Translations under genes and position numbers: made by a program
Shown: one piece after another, positions 7,765 to 15,299 of the stretch
Layout of the letters: each line of letters starts with the position of its first letter
How positions within the stretch are numbered: the stretch's first letter is position 1
The notes under the pieces: generated by a model
The model's database searches: none
Seen by the model: the letters and a program-made list of their open reading frames with translations, nothing else
Told to the model about the DNA's origin: nothing
Assembly: GCA_047618565.1 (NCBI GenBank)
Contig: JBLHKW010000061.1
Location: 1 to 27,674 of the forward strand
From: JBLHKW01 sp047618565
GTDB lineage: Bacteria > Planctomycetota > UBA1135 > GCA-002686595
Reading direction: 5' to 3'
Length of the DNA stretch: 27,674 nt

Positions 7765-8821
7765 CGAGCTGGATAACTCCACCCTCGTTGATGTACCGGA
7801 CCCCTTCTGTCCAGCCGGCGATGACGCCGCTGAGAGAGAAGCTGGCGGGCTTGTTGGTGTCGTACGAGGAGTCGAACGGCGTTCCGTCCGGCAACCAGCC
7901 CGAGTAGTGCACCTGCACGCGGTTGGCGATCTTGGGCCTGCGTCCATGGCCCTTCCTCAGGATGCGGTACTGCAGGCCCGAGTTCGTCGTGACCAGCTCG
8001 TCTTCGGGGGGCATCTCGAACGCCGGTCGCTTGAAGACGCGCCTCAGGCGCAGGCGCCAGATCGTGACCGAGTTGGCGGGGATCTTGCTCATGGGCTTGT
8101 CGCCGAACGCGAGGTTCGGGGGCACTTCGAGCAGCAGATCGTCGCCTTCGCCCATCAGGGCCAGGACCTCGGCGAAGAACTTGTAGGGCGTGTTGCGCGG
8201 CGTGAGCATGACCGGCTTCGGCTGCATCGATGTGGCAAAGTGGCAGACGCCCTCCACATCCCAGAACTCGTACTCGAGCCAGATGGTGTCCTTGGGACCA
8301 CGTTTGTTGCCCTGCTCCCGGGTCAGCCACTGCATCTTCAATCCGGACTCGGTGCTCTCGCTCACGGTCTCGTCGAGTGGCAGGAAATCGGGCACGCGTG
8401 CCGAGATCTCGACCAGCTCCAGCACGTAGGTCATGTTCGAGCTGGGCGGAATGCGCGGCGGGCGGCCGCCCTCACCGTAGGCCAGCTGGAAGGGGACCGT
8501 CAGCTTGAAGCGTGCGCCGACAGTCATCAACTCGAGCGCTTCGTTCCAGCCTTCGATGACCTGCCCGATTCCGAAGGACGCGGGCTTTCCGCGCGTGTGC
8601 GACGAGTCGAACATGGTCCCGTCCTCGAGCCAGCCCGTGTAGTGCACGAGGACTCGATCGCCGCGGCGCGGGCTCGCGAGCCCGTCGCCCGGGGCCAGGA
8701 CGGAGTACTGCAGGCCGGACGCTGTGGTCTGGACTTCGGTGTGCGCGGGGATTTCTGCGCCCTGCAAGGCGGGTTGCGTGGCGAGCGGCGCCATGGCTAA
8801 CAGGAGAGTCGAGATGAACAC
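7664..8821 (-). CDS. Exported multi-domain FKBP-type peptidyl-prolyl isomerase
   Basis: A 385-residue FKBP protein expected to isomerise X-Pro bonds in the periplasm or on the surface. Residues 1-22 form a signal peptide (hydrophobic, then 'QPALQGAE'). Domain 1 (about 30-140) has the FKBP active-site set: Y61, F71-D72, V88-I89, W92 and Y115. The last domain (about 276-385) has Y306, F316-D317, V333-I334 and W337, but Phe (F360) where Tyr is usual. Between them, about 155-262 follows the same layout ('GLKMQWL', 'DTIWLEYEF', 'VPPNLAFGD', 'IPANSVTIWRLRL') but lacks the FD pair, so it looks like a third, inactive FKBP repeat. The start is GTG at 8821, with GGAG 7 nt upstream. The 3' end overlaps the convergent glycosylase gene by 101 bp. 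Confidence 0.92.
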   Translation of the reverse strand: MFISTLLLAMAPLATQPALQGAEIPAHTEVQTTASGLQYSVLAPGDGLASPRRGDRVLVHYTGWLEDGTMFDSSHTRGKPASFGIGQVIEGWNEALELMTVGARFKLTVPFQLAYGEGGRPPRIPPSSNMTYVLELVEISARVPDFLPLDETVSESTESGLKMQWLTREQGNKRGPKDTIWLEYEFWDVEGVCHFATSMQPKPVMLTPRNTPYKFFAEVLALMGEGDDLLLEVPPNLAFGDKPMSKIPANSVTIWRLRLRRVFKRPAFEMPPEDELVTTNSGLQYRILRKGHGRRPKIANRVQVHYSGWLPDGTPFDSSYDTNKPASFSLSGVIAGWTEGVRYINEGGVIQLVIPGNLGFGRAGSPPKIGPNATLVYNIELIQIL

Positions 8822-9237
8822 TATGGGCTCCAGGGGCGCCGAAGCGCGGGGATCGAGAGGGCGGAAGACGGGATGTGGGCCCGTACCTGGGAAATCGGCG
8901 GAGTTGGGCGAGCACCATACGTCGGCCGGTCGTTCAGGGCCAGCCGTGAGGGGCTGCGCGGGGTGAGACCCCGGTTGAGGCTTACCGCTACCTTCAGGCT
9001 AGCCCGGAGGCGGGACCTTGGCCCCCTTTTTGCATGATTGAAATACGTGCCGACGGTGCCTTGATTGACCCTGATGCTGGCTTCGGGTGCTCCGGTCGCA
9101 TCCCGGGGGCCCGCGCGGGCGGATTGGTAATCCTTTCCAGGTTTGAAGCTCTTCCTGGAACTGGGAATTTCCTGGATGTAGACCGACGGACTGGGTCAAG
9201 TTGCCCGTGCTCTCTCGCCGATTCGGGGCAAGTGACC
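8822..9237. other. 416-bp intergenic region between divergent genes
   Basis: Separates the FKBP gene (minus) from the CheC/CheX-like gene (plus). An open frame runs through its right part from 9034 in frame with the CheC/CheX-like gene, but its translation has no family resemblance and I treat it as untranslated leader. The only clear signal is the sigma-54-type promoter match at 9018-9034. Confidence 0.6.
9018..9034 (+). promoter_or_regulatory. Candidate sigma-54 (-24/-12) promoter
   Basis: TTGGCCCCCTTTTTGCA matches the consensus YTGGCACGRNNNTTGCW at all the invariant positions: GG at 9020-9021 and GC at 9032-9033, exactly 12 bp apart, with TTGCA at the -12 box. Three of the less conserved ACGR positions differ. 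The predicted start of transcription is near 9045, about 190 nt before the ATG at 9238. No activator binding site was identified. Confidence 0.5.
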
Positions 9238-9804
9238 ATGACGAGCACTGAAGCATGTACCGCGTCCGAGACGCAGACGATCGAGGAGGTCCTTTACCGG
9301 ATCGCCTCCGATCTCAGCTTGCTTGCGGATCACGACATTGAAATTCAGTCGATCGAAGCGGAGCGTTGGGAGCGACGTCCGGTGGGCTCGGGTGGCATCC
9401 ACATCTCGTTCAAGATGACCATCCGACACCTGGGCGGTCAGGCCGAAGGTTGCTTGCTGTTGCCGCTCGCCGAGGGCATCACCCTGGCCAAGTACCTCAT
9501 GATGGCCGAGGACGAAGAGGTCGAGGAACAGCGCGCGCGGCAGACCCTGGACCGCGGCGCCAAGGATGCGATGCTCGAACTCGCCAAGTTCATTGCGTCG
9601 GCCGCCGGCTCCGCCCTCGGAGAATTGCCGTCCGCGGAGTTCGAGGTGGAATCGGATGGCTGTCAGGGCGTGCGCGCGGGGGTTCGCCCGGCGCTGAAGT
9701 ACAACGAGGGTGACACCCTTATCGTCGGCCGGGTGCGCGCCGCCATCCACGACTTCCCGGAGTTCGAGGCGCTGCTGATCCTGCCCGAGCTGCCCCTCCG
9801 TTGA
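9238..9804 (+). CDS. CheC/CheX-like domain protein
   Basis: A 188-residue soluble protein. Residues about 45-75 read 'ISFKMTIRHLGGQAEGCLLL' then 'PLAEGITLAKYLMM'. Residues about 100-125 contain 'AMLELAKFIASAAGSALGE', which fits the helix that in CheC/CheX/FliY phosphatases carries the E..N signature. Here the Asn position is occupied by Ala/Ser, so phosphatase activity is doubtful. The final strands 'DTLIVGRVRAAIHDFPEFEALLILPE' fit the same alpha/beta fold. The start at 9238 is chosen because upstream codons lack family resemblance; GTG at 9232 is an alternative. It stands alone with a sigma-54-like promoter match about 200 bp upstream. No other chemotaxis gene is in the window. The fold call is tentative. 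Confidence 0.5.
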   Translation: MTSTEACTASETQTIEEVLYRIASDLSLLADHDIEIQSIEAERWERRPVGSGGIHISFKMTIRHLGGQAEGCLLLPLAEGITLAKYLMMAEDEEVEEQRARQTLDRGAKDAMLELAKFIASAAGSALGELPSAEFEVESDGCQGVRAGVRPALKYNEGDTLIVGRVRAAIHDFPEFEALLILPELPLR

Positions 9805-9806
9805 AC

Positions 9807-9848
9807 GGCGGGCCATGCGGCCCATGAAGGGCGGGCCATGCGGCCCAT
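9807..9848. repeat. Tandem 19-bp direct repeat of hairpins between convergent genes
   Basis: Two identical copies of GGCGGGCCATGCGGCCCAT at 9807-9825 and 9830-9848 (period 23). Each holds a GGGCC-ATGC-GGCCC stem-loop. They lie just after the CheC/CheX-like stop and before the fabI stop, so they may act as a two-way transcription end. Confidence 0.75.
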
Positions 9849-9878
9849 CGTCGCCAGCCAGGCGCCCGCGAACTGGCG

Positions 9879-10652
9879 CTAGGCGCCCATGATGTGGAAG
9901 CCGGCGTCGACGAACAGGGTCGTCCCGGTGATCGAGCGCGAACCGGGGCTGGCGAGGAACAGGCACGCGTTGCCCACGTCCTCGGCCGTGATGTTGCGGC
10001 GCAGGGGCGAGCGTTCGGCGAAGTGGTCGATCATGCTTCCGAAATCCTTCACGCCGGAAGCGGACAGGGTCCGCAGGGGCCCGGCGCTGATCGCGTTGAC
10101 CCGGACGCCGTGCGGGCCGAGGTCGGAGGCCAGGTAGCGGACGCTCGCTTCCAGTGCCGCCTTGGCGACACCCATCACGTTGTAATTGGGGATCACCCGC
10201 TCCGAGCCCAGGTAGGTCATGGTGACGATCGATCCATCGCGGCCCTCCATCAACGGCAGCGCTTGTCGTGCGAGCGCCAGCAGCGAGTAGGACGAGACTT
10301 CCTGGGCGATCATGTAGCCGTCGCGCGAGGTGTCGCGGAAGGCGCCCTGCAGGTCGTCGCGGTTGGCGAAGGCGATTGCGTGCACGAGGGTGTCGAGGTG
10401 TACGAACTCGTTTCCGACCTCCTCGAACACCGCCTCGACTTCAGCCGGATTGGTCACGTCGCACGGCAGTACGAGAGAGTTCGGCAGCTCTTCCGCCAGG
10501 GTGCGGACGCTCTTCTCCATGCGCTCGTTGACGTAGGTGAGCGCCAGTCGCATCCCGGCCTGTGACAGAGAGCGTGCGCAGCCCCAAGCGATCGAGCGCT
10601 TGTTGGCCACGCCAAAAATGAGTCCTGTCTTGCCTTCGAGGGCGTTCTGCAC
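9879..10652 (-). CDS. fabI: Enoyl-[acyl-carrier-protein] reductase (NADH), FabI
   Basis: Reduces trans-2-enoyl-ACP in the last step of each fatty-acid elongation round, in the cytoplasm. It is a 257-residue short-chain dehydrogenase-type protein with the FabI cofactor motif 'GVANKRSIAWG' (14-24), 'VLPCDVTNP', and the active-site pattern Y147...Y157-x6-K164 in 'YLGSERVIPNYNVMGVAKA'. The 'AISAGPLRTLSASGV' segment is the substrate-binding loop. The chosen start is GTG at 10652: it has AAGGAG 7 nt upstream and gives the standard FabI N-terminus ('LEGKTGLIFGVANKRS'). The open frame continues upstream without homology. The position equivalent to E. coli Gly93 is Ala94, common in other FabIs. It is divergent from the three-gene regulator operon. 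Confidence 0.96.
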   Translation of the reverse strand: MQNALEGKTGLIFGVANKRSIAWGCARSLSQAGMRLALTYVNERMEKSVRTLAEELPNSLVLPCDVTNPAEVEAVFEEVGNEFVHLDTLVHAIAFANRDDLQGAFRDTSRDGYMIAQEVSSYSLLALARQALPLMEGRDGSIVTMTYLGSERVIPNYNVMGVAKAALEASVRYLASDLGPHGVRVNAISAGPLRTLSASGVKDFGSMIDHFAERSPLRRNITAEDVGNACLFLASPGSRSITGTTLFVDAGFHIMGA

Positions 10653-10720
10653 TGCTGGGCTCCTTGGTCCGGGGGTTGTGAGGAGACTAGCTGCGCCGAT
10701 GCTCCAAGTCCAAGTAGGTG

Positions 10721-10733
10721 AGGAGGTTACCCG
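10721..10733 (+). promoter_or_regulatory. Strong ribosome binding site deciding the GTG start at 10734
   Basis: AGGAGG at 10721-10726, 7 nt before GTG. It supports the long version of the next gene even though its first 85 residues are low-complexity. The 81-bp gap to the fabI start must hold both divergent promoters unless they lie inside the genes. Confidence 0.55.
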
Positions 10734-11528
10734 GTGAAAAAAAAGCCAGGAAAGTCGGAGCCCGGAGCCGGACCCGGTCGGTCTTCGGATGTGGAAAAGC
10801 CCTCGTGCACACATCATTCGCCACAGCGGCGGCTGCTTCCCCTACACTGGGCGCCGGATGGAGAGGGGAAACTCGATCATGGGGGCGCGCTGAGCGCCTC
10901 CGAGCCAGCCGGCGGGTCCGTGGCGGGGAACACGTTCTCCGCGAAGCGGAATGCCGCTGCAAGTAGGCGGGAATGCCTGCGCGGGGCCAATCCGGCTCAG
11001 GTGCTGGCGTGTCTCGTTCAGGGGGATCCTTTGGGTGTTCGGGTGGCGGTGCGGGCCGCTCTGGTGCGGCGCGCCCTCCTCCTCGACGCCGACCGAGCCT
11101 ACCTGCGCTGCCTGGCGCGTTGTGCGCGCTACGCTACGGATCTGCGCGCCCATGCGGCGCTGGGCCGCTGGTTGGCGCAGCACGTGGACGCAGCCATCGA
11201 CGAGCTGCTCCGATCGGAGGCCCGCCTGGATCCGCTGCCCCTGGATCCCACCCCGTCGGTGTTCGCTCAACTGGCGCGCCCCCTGGAGCTGGACCCGGAC
11301 CAGGCGCGCAGCGCCTGCGTCGCCTTCAACGCCTGCGCCTATCAGGACCGCCGGGCCTTTTTCGATGTATTTCTGCGTGGCCTCGCTCTGGACCAGGTGG
11401 CCGGAACAGAGGGGATCTCCGCCAGTGAGCTGGCGCGTCGGGCGCGAACGGCTCTCGACGCGTCGCTCGGGGCTGTGGCCCGGAGCGAAGCTGGCGGTTC
11501 GGGGGCGCGTGACCGGAGGGATGGATGA
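10734..11528 (+). CDS. Degenerate sigma-factor-like protein (ECF-type layout)
   Basis: A 264-residue protein, first of three tightly coupled genes. Residues 1-85 are Lys/Gly/Ser/Arg-rich and probably disordered. From about 90 on it is helical. The segment 'DRAYLRCLARCARYATDLRAHAALGRWLAQHVDAAIDELLR' (spanning about 123-163) resembles the end of sigma region 2. 'AFNACAYQDRRAFFDVFLRG' followed by 'VAGTEGISASELARRARTAL' resembles sigma region 4 with its helix-turn-helix. The core -10-binding motifs are not recognisable, so it may not direct transcription itself. The start is GTG at 10734 with a strong AGGAGG; a shorter start near 10920 is possible. The stop overlaps the next ATG (ATGA at 11525). 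The sigma kinship is my inference from pattern and spacing. Confidence 0.5.
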   Translation: MKKKPGKSEPGAGPGRSSDVEKPSCTHHSPQRRLLPLHWAPDGEGKLDHGGALSASEPAGGSVAGNTFSAKRNAAASRRECLRGANPAQVLACLVQGDPLGVRVAVRAALVRRALLLDADRAYLRCLARCARYATDLRAHAALGRWLAQHVDAAIDELLRSEARLDPLPLDPTPSVFAQLARPLELDPDQARSACVAFNACAYQDRRAFFDVFLRGLALDQVAGTEGISASELARRARTALDASLGAVARSEAGGSGARDRRDG

Positions 11529-12541
11529 CCATGTGGAATGAAATGGACCCGCTCTCGGGATCGGTGGGTGAACCGGATCCCGTTTTGTACGGAGCTCACG
11601 CGGCAGCAGACGAGTTCTCCAGGGTGCTGGAACCTGCGCCCGGGGAGGATGCTCCCGCGCCGATGGGGCTGGCCGAATTGCGCCGGGCTCTGCGTGAGCT
11701 GCGCGAGATCCACCGCGCGGAGCAGGCGTTGCTCCTGTCGCAAGCCGCGGAGTTCAGGCTCGCCGCGCTGCAGCGGTCGGCGGATCGGTTTCCACTGTTC
11801 GGGCCCATGCCGGGCGCCCGGTGCGAGTCCAGCTGGGCGCTAGGCCTCTGCGACGAGCGTGGATTTGCGCGGGCGGACCGCGTGCCCTTCGCGCCGATGC
11901 TCGAGGACCTCTACCGTCGCGGCCTCGGCGACCCGGGGATCGACGCCGCTGGCAGGCTCGATGGCGCAAGCACTCCCGGATCGGGACCCCTCGGCCATGC
12001 GGTTCGGCTGGCGTCGGCGGCCGTGGCCATGGAGCCGTGGCCCGAGTCGCGCCTGACCCTGGCGCGCGCGCTGACCGCATACGGAGCCGATGCCGCGGCC
12101 GAGCGCGAGCTTGAAGCGCTCGAGGCCACACCGGGGATCGACTGGTCGTCCCCCGCGGCACGGGTGTTACGGACGGCGATCATCGGCCACGAGGCGGCCT
12201 GTGCGGCGTGGCGCGGTGACCCCGAAGGTGCACTCGAAGGCTTCCTCGACCAGCTCGAGCGCAACCCGGGCTTCCATGCCGCCGCGATGACCGTCGCACT
12301 GGCGTTGACCGTCGGCGACCGGGACGCGTTCGAGCACGGCACGCGCGTCGTCGGCATCCTTCACCGGGGCTCGCGCGGAGACGTGCACCCGGAGTGGGGG
12401 CAGGTCGCCGCTTGTCTGCGCAGTCACGCGCGCACGGAGGGCTTCGAGCTCGGCATGCCGGCCGGGGCGCGCGCCGACCTGTTGCGCCAGACGGACCCCT
12501 GGAGCGTGCAGATCGCAGCGGTGCTGTTCGAGGGGCGCTGA
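11525..12541 (+). CDS. Hypothetical helical-repeat protein of the regulator operon
   Basis: A 338-residue soluble protein without signal peptide or membrane helices. Residues about 48-80 are a charged helix ('LAELRRALRELREIHRAEQALLL'-like, likely coiled coil). Residues about 155-290 contain Ala-rich helix pairs ('ESRLTLARALTAYGADAAA', 'AACAAWRGDPEGALEGFLDQ', 'FHAAAMTVALALTVGDRDAF') with the small/large residue rhythm of TPR repeats. The start at 11525 overlaps the previous stop (ATGA); an ATG at 11531 is an alternative. The next gene begins 4 nt after its stop. Coupling to a sigma-like protein and an AAA+ regulator suggests a scaffold or partner role, which is inference only. No close family recognised. 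Confidence 0.65.
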   Translation: MTMWNEMDPLSGSVGEPDPVLYGAHAAADEFSRVLEPAPGEDAPAPMGLAELRRALRELREIHRAEQALLLSQAAEFRLAALQRSADRFPLFGPMPGARCESSWALGLCDERGFARADRVPFAPMLEDLYRRGLGDPGIDAAGRLDGASTPGSGPLGHAVRLASAAVAMEPWPESRLTLARALTAYGADAAAERELEALEATPGIDWSSPAARVLRTAIIGHEAACAAWRGDPEGALEGFLDQLERNPGFHAAAMTVALALTVGDRDAFEHGTRVVGILHRGSRGDVHPEWGQVAACLRSHARTEGFELGMPAGARADLLRQTDPWSVQIAAVLFEGR

Positions 12542-12545
12542 AGCC

Positions 12546-15194
12546 ATGGTGTTTTCCAGCGGTGAGCCGATCGACCTGTTGCTCCCCGGCGCGTCGCTGG
12601 AGGGCCGCGCCGTGGCCCGCAAGCTGACCACCTTCATGCGCCTGCTGGTGCAGGATGCACGCTCCGAGAGCACCGCGGTCGTCGTTCCGGATCCTGCGCG
12701 CGCGGCCGACGAGCTGCAGCGCCACGTGACCGAGCGCACGCTCGCGGCGCTCGACGAGCTACTCGGGCGGGCGATCAGCGAACATCTGGGTCGCGATTCG
12801 TTCGCGTGGTTCGGCTCAGAGGACATCGGCGAGGGGGAGGCCTGGATCTTGCTCGGCGCGATGCATCCGAAGGCCTTTCCGGGCGCGCTGCCGCGCGTCG
12901 GAGAGTCGCCCCTGGCGCTCGCGACACGGCTGCTCGAGATCGCTGGAGGCGCCGGCATGCCCGCGTTTCGGGTCGAGCGCTGGCGCGCACGTCTGCTCTG
13001 GGCGCGGGCCGGTGCGGGTGCAGCGTTGCAGGCGCTTCGAGCTTGCCTGCAAGTGGCACGGGCGGATCCCGAGGTCCGGGACCAGGGCGAGTGCCTGGGC
13101 GACCTGGCGGCTGCGGAATTGGACCGGGGCCGGCCGGGCGCGGCCAGCGAGCACCTCGCGGGCGCGCAGGCATGCGGTGCTCTCGGGGATCGACTGCGCG
13201 TCCTTACGGACTGGGCCCGGTTGCTCGACGCGCGCGGGCGCCCGGCCGCGGCGGCACGCGTGGGTCATATGCGCCTGCCCGGCCCCATGCTGGAGCTCCG
13301 CGCCGATCGGCCCGAGTGGCTCCCGACCCTTCCGGGAAAGGGAGCCGACGGGGGTGCGATGGCCAACCGGGGTGTCGACCTCGGGGCGTCCTGCGCAGCC
13401 CTTCGCGACGAGCTCGGGGCGTCGGTGGCGGTTCTCTTCGCGCGCGCGGCGGGAGGCTTCACTCCCGTCGATGTGGACTGCGGTCCCGATGACCGCGAGC
13501 GCCTGGCGGAGTGGTTCACGGGGCTCGAAGGTTGCTGTCGGGAAGCGACCCATCCGGCCCACGCACTGCTGCTCTCTGCCGAGCCGGTCATCGTCCGTGC
13601 GAGCCTGCGGTCCGGTGACCCGGCGGGTCGCCTCGGGCTCTCCGCCGGTACGCGCGCCCTCGCGCCCGGATCCCTCAGCGTCGCGCTCGCGCCGGTGCTC
13701 GACGCGGCGCAGACACTGGTCGGCTGGGTGCATCTGGAGTTCTCGCACCACCTGGTCCCGACGCGGGCGCGCCTGCGCTCCGTCGGGCGCGCGCTCCTGC
13801 CACGGGTCGTACAGGGGGCCGGATCGCGGCCGTCCGCGACGGGTGAGCGCGGCGTGGTCGAGACGCTCGGCGACCCGCGCGCGGCGTTCTTTGCGGAGCT
13901 GGTCGAGAGCCTGGGCGTCAAGCTGGCCCATCGTCGCTGGTGGGGGTGGGTTCACGAGGACGCGCAGCTCGCGCTCGTGGCCGGTGGTGGAAAGGGTCTG
14001 CGCGGAGCGCAGGTCGGAGCGGCGAGTGGTCTGCGGCGCGCGCTCGACACCCACGGCTGCTTCCAGTTTTCCGAGCCGGACGGGGTCGCGTCGATCCACG
14101 GCGCTGCGGCGTCCGGCTGGAGCGTAGCACTGCTCTTTGGCGATCGCGTGGTCGGGGTGCTCGCCATGGAATCCGAACGACGGGCCGACTTCCGAGCGGA
14201 GGATGTGCGCCGGCTCGCGAGCGTGGCGCGTGCCAGTGGCCTTGGACTGGTATTGACGTCCTTCGCCCATGAACACCGCGCGCGCGCGGGAGACGACGTG
14301 CACTTCAGCACCACGAGCCCCGGGTTCGCCGCATTCGCCGCGCGCCTGGAAGCGCTGCGCGGTACGCGGCACGGAGTCGTGATTGCCGGGCCAGCGGGCT
14401 GCGGCAAGGCGACCCTGGCGCACTGGTTGCATCGCGCGGGCGCCGACGGTTCGGCGCTCGAGTGCCTGCACGCGCCGCAGCTCGGCGTGGATGGCCTGCG
14501 CGCCTGGGCGAGCGCCACGCCGTCGGACGTGTTGCTCTCCGGTGTCGAGCAGCTCGACGTGGCCGGGCAGCGTGAACTCGCACGCATTCTCGAGCGGCGC
14601 GCGTGCATCGCGGATTCTCCGGCGCGGCGCGGGCTCGGTCGATGGATCTTGACCCTGTGCTCTCACGTCGCGGCTGCCGGCGATCTCATTCCGGAACTCG
14701 TCAGCGGGTTGTCGCGCTTGCAGGTCTCCGTGCCCGGACTGGCGCAGCGGCGATCGGACGTGCCTGAACTGGCACGCTTCCTGCTGCGCAGCCTGGCTCG
14801 CCGCGAGGGACTCGAGCCCGCGCGCATGACGGATGCCGTCTGTGGCCTGCTCTGGCGCCAGCCATGGCCCGAGAATATCCGTGATCTGTCCCGGGTGCTC
14901 CACCGCTGGGCTCTGTCCTGTGCCGGGCGAGAGATCGACGCGCATGAAGCGGCCGAGACCTGGAGCGCTGTCGTGCCGCCGCCGCTGCGTCGCCTCGCGC
15001 CGCGCTCCGTGTCCATCGCGGATCTCCAGAGCGCGCTCTTCACGACCCGCACCGCGTCCGCGCGTGTCAACAAGACGCGCGCCGCTGCCTATCTTGGCTG
15101 GGACCCGGACACCCTCGTCAACCACATGCGTGTGGCCGGGATCTCCGGGGCCAGCGCGGGCCCCGATTCCTGGGGCAGCGCTCCGGCGCACTGA
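12546..15194 (+). CDS. TPR-GAF-GAF-AAA+-Fis protein, degenerate sigma-54 activator
   Basis: An 882-residue protein built like a bacterial enhancer-binding protein. Residues 1-265 are Ala-rich helical repeats. Two GAF-like domains follow (about 275-425, with 'SVAVLFARAAGGF'; and about 435-580, with 'VVGVLAMESERRADF'). The AAA+ domain spans about 590-800: Walker A 'GPAGCGKATLAHW' (K621) is intact and 'PWPENIRDLSRVLHRW' keeps the C-terminal Arg motif. However, the Walker B DE is replaced by S665-G666 ('DVLLSGVEQLD') and no GAFTGA loop is present, the domain being shortened there. A Fis-type HTH lies at about 842-866 ('NKTRAAAYLGWDPDTLVNHM'). It therefore probably binds DNA but cannot remodel sigma-54 holoenzyme or hydrolyse ATP normally. 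It starts 4 nt after the preceding gene. Confidence 0.8.
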   Translation: MVFSSGEPIDLLLPGASLEGRAVARKLTTFMRLLVQDARSESTAVVVPDPARAADELQRHVTERTLAALDELLGRAISEHLGRDSFAWFGSEDIGEGEAWILLGAMHPKAFPGALPRVGESPLALATRLLEIAGGAGMPAFRVERWRARLLWARAGAGAALQALRACLQVARADPEVRDQGECLGDLAAAELDRGRPGAASEHLAGAQACGALGDRLRVLTDWARLLDARGRPAAAARVGHMRLPGPMLELRADRPEWLPTLPGKGADGGAMANRGVDLGASCAALRDELGASVAVLFARAAGGFTPVDVDCGPDDRERLAEWFTGLEGCCREATHPAHALLLSAEPVIVRASLRSGDPAGRLGLSAGTRALAPGSLSVALAPVLDAAQTLVGWVHLEFSHHLVPTRARLRSVGRALLPRVVQGAGSRPSATGERGVVETLGDPRAAFFAELVESLGVKLAHRRWWGWVHEDAQLALVAGGGKGLRGAQVGAASGLRRALDTHGCFQFSEPDGVASIHGAAASGWSVALLFGDRVVGVLAMESERRADFRAEDVRRLASVARASGLGLVLTSFAHEHRARAGDDVHFSTTSPGFAAFAARLEALRGTRHGVVIAGPAGCGKATLAHWLHRAGADGSALECLHAPQLGVDGLRAWASATPSDVLLSGVEQLDVAGQRELARILERRACIADSPARRGLGRWILTLCSHVAAAGDLIPELVSGLSRLQVSVPGLAQRRSDVPELARFLLRSLARREGLEPARMTDAVCGLLWRQPWPENIRDLSRVLHRWALSCAGREIDAHEAAETWSAVVPPPLRRLAPRSVSIADLQSALFTTRTASARVNKTRAAAYLGWDPDTLVNHMRVAGISGASAGPDSWGSAPAH

Positions 15195-15223
15195 GCAGAT
15201 CGCCTGGGCGCGGCGCGCGTACC

Positions 15224-15286
15224 GCGCACCCGGGATCCGCTTCAGAAGATTGGCGACGGTTGGGTCACCGCGGGTCCCGGGTGCGC
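15224..15286. repeat. 12-bp perfect inverted repeat
   Basis: GCGCACCCGGGA at 15224-15235 and its reverse complement at 15275-15286, 39 nt apart. It sits in the 105-bp gap between the AAA+ gene and the glycosyltransferase gene, ending 13 nt before the latter's ATG. There is no T tract, so it is not a typical intrinsic terminator. It could be a Rho-independent relic, a translation-blocking mRNA fold or an operator. Confidence 0.6.
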
Positions 15287-15299
15287 TACAAGGGGCGTC

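Noticed and set aside
9034..9237. N-terminal extension of the CheC/CheX-like protein
   Set aside because: It begins right at the sigma-54 promoter match and its translation shows no domain; it would lie upstream of the predicted transcription start.
9001..9250. CRISPR, tRNA and rRNA signals here and elsewhere in the window
   Set aside because: No regularly spaced repeats beyond the two-copy element at 9807-9848, and no cloverleaf or rRNA-like sequence was recognised by eye.
10653..10817. Longer fabI start
   Set aside because: The GTG at 10652 has a good AAGGAG and gives the standard FabI N-terminus.
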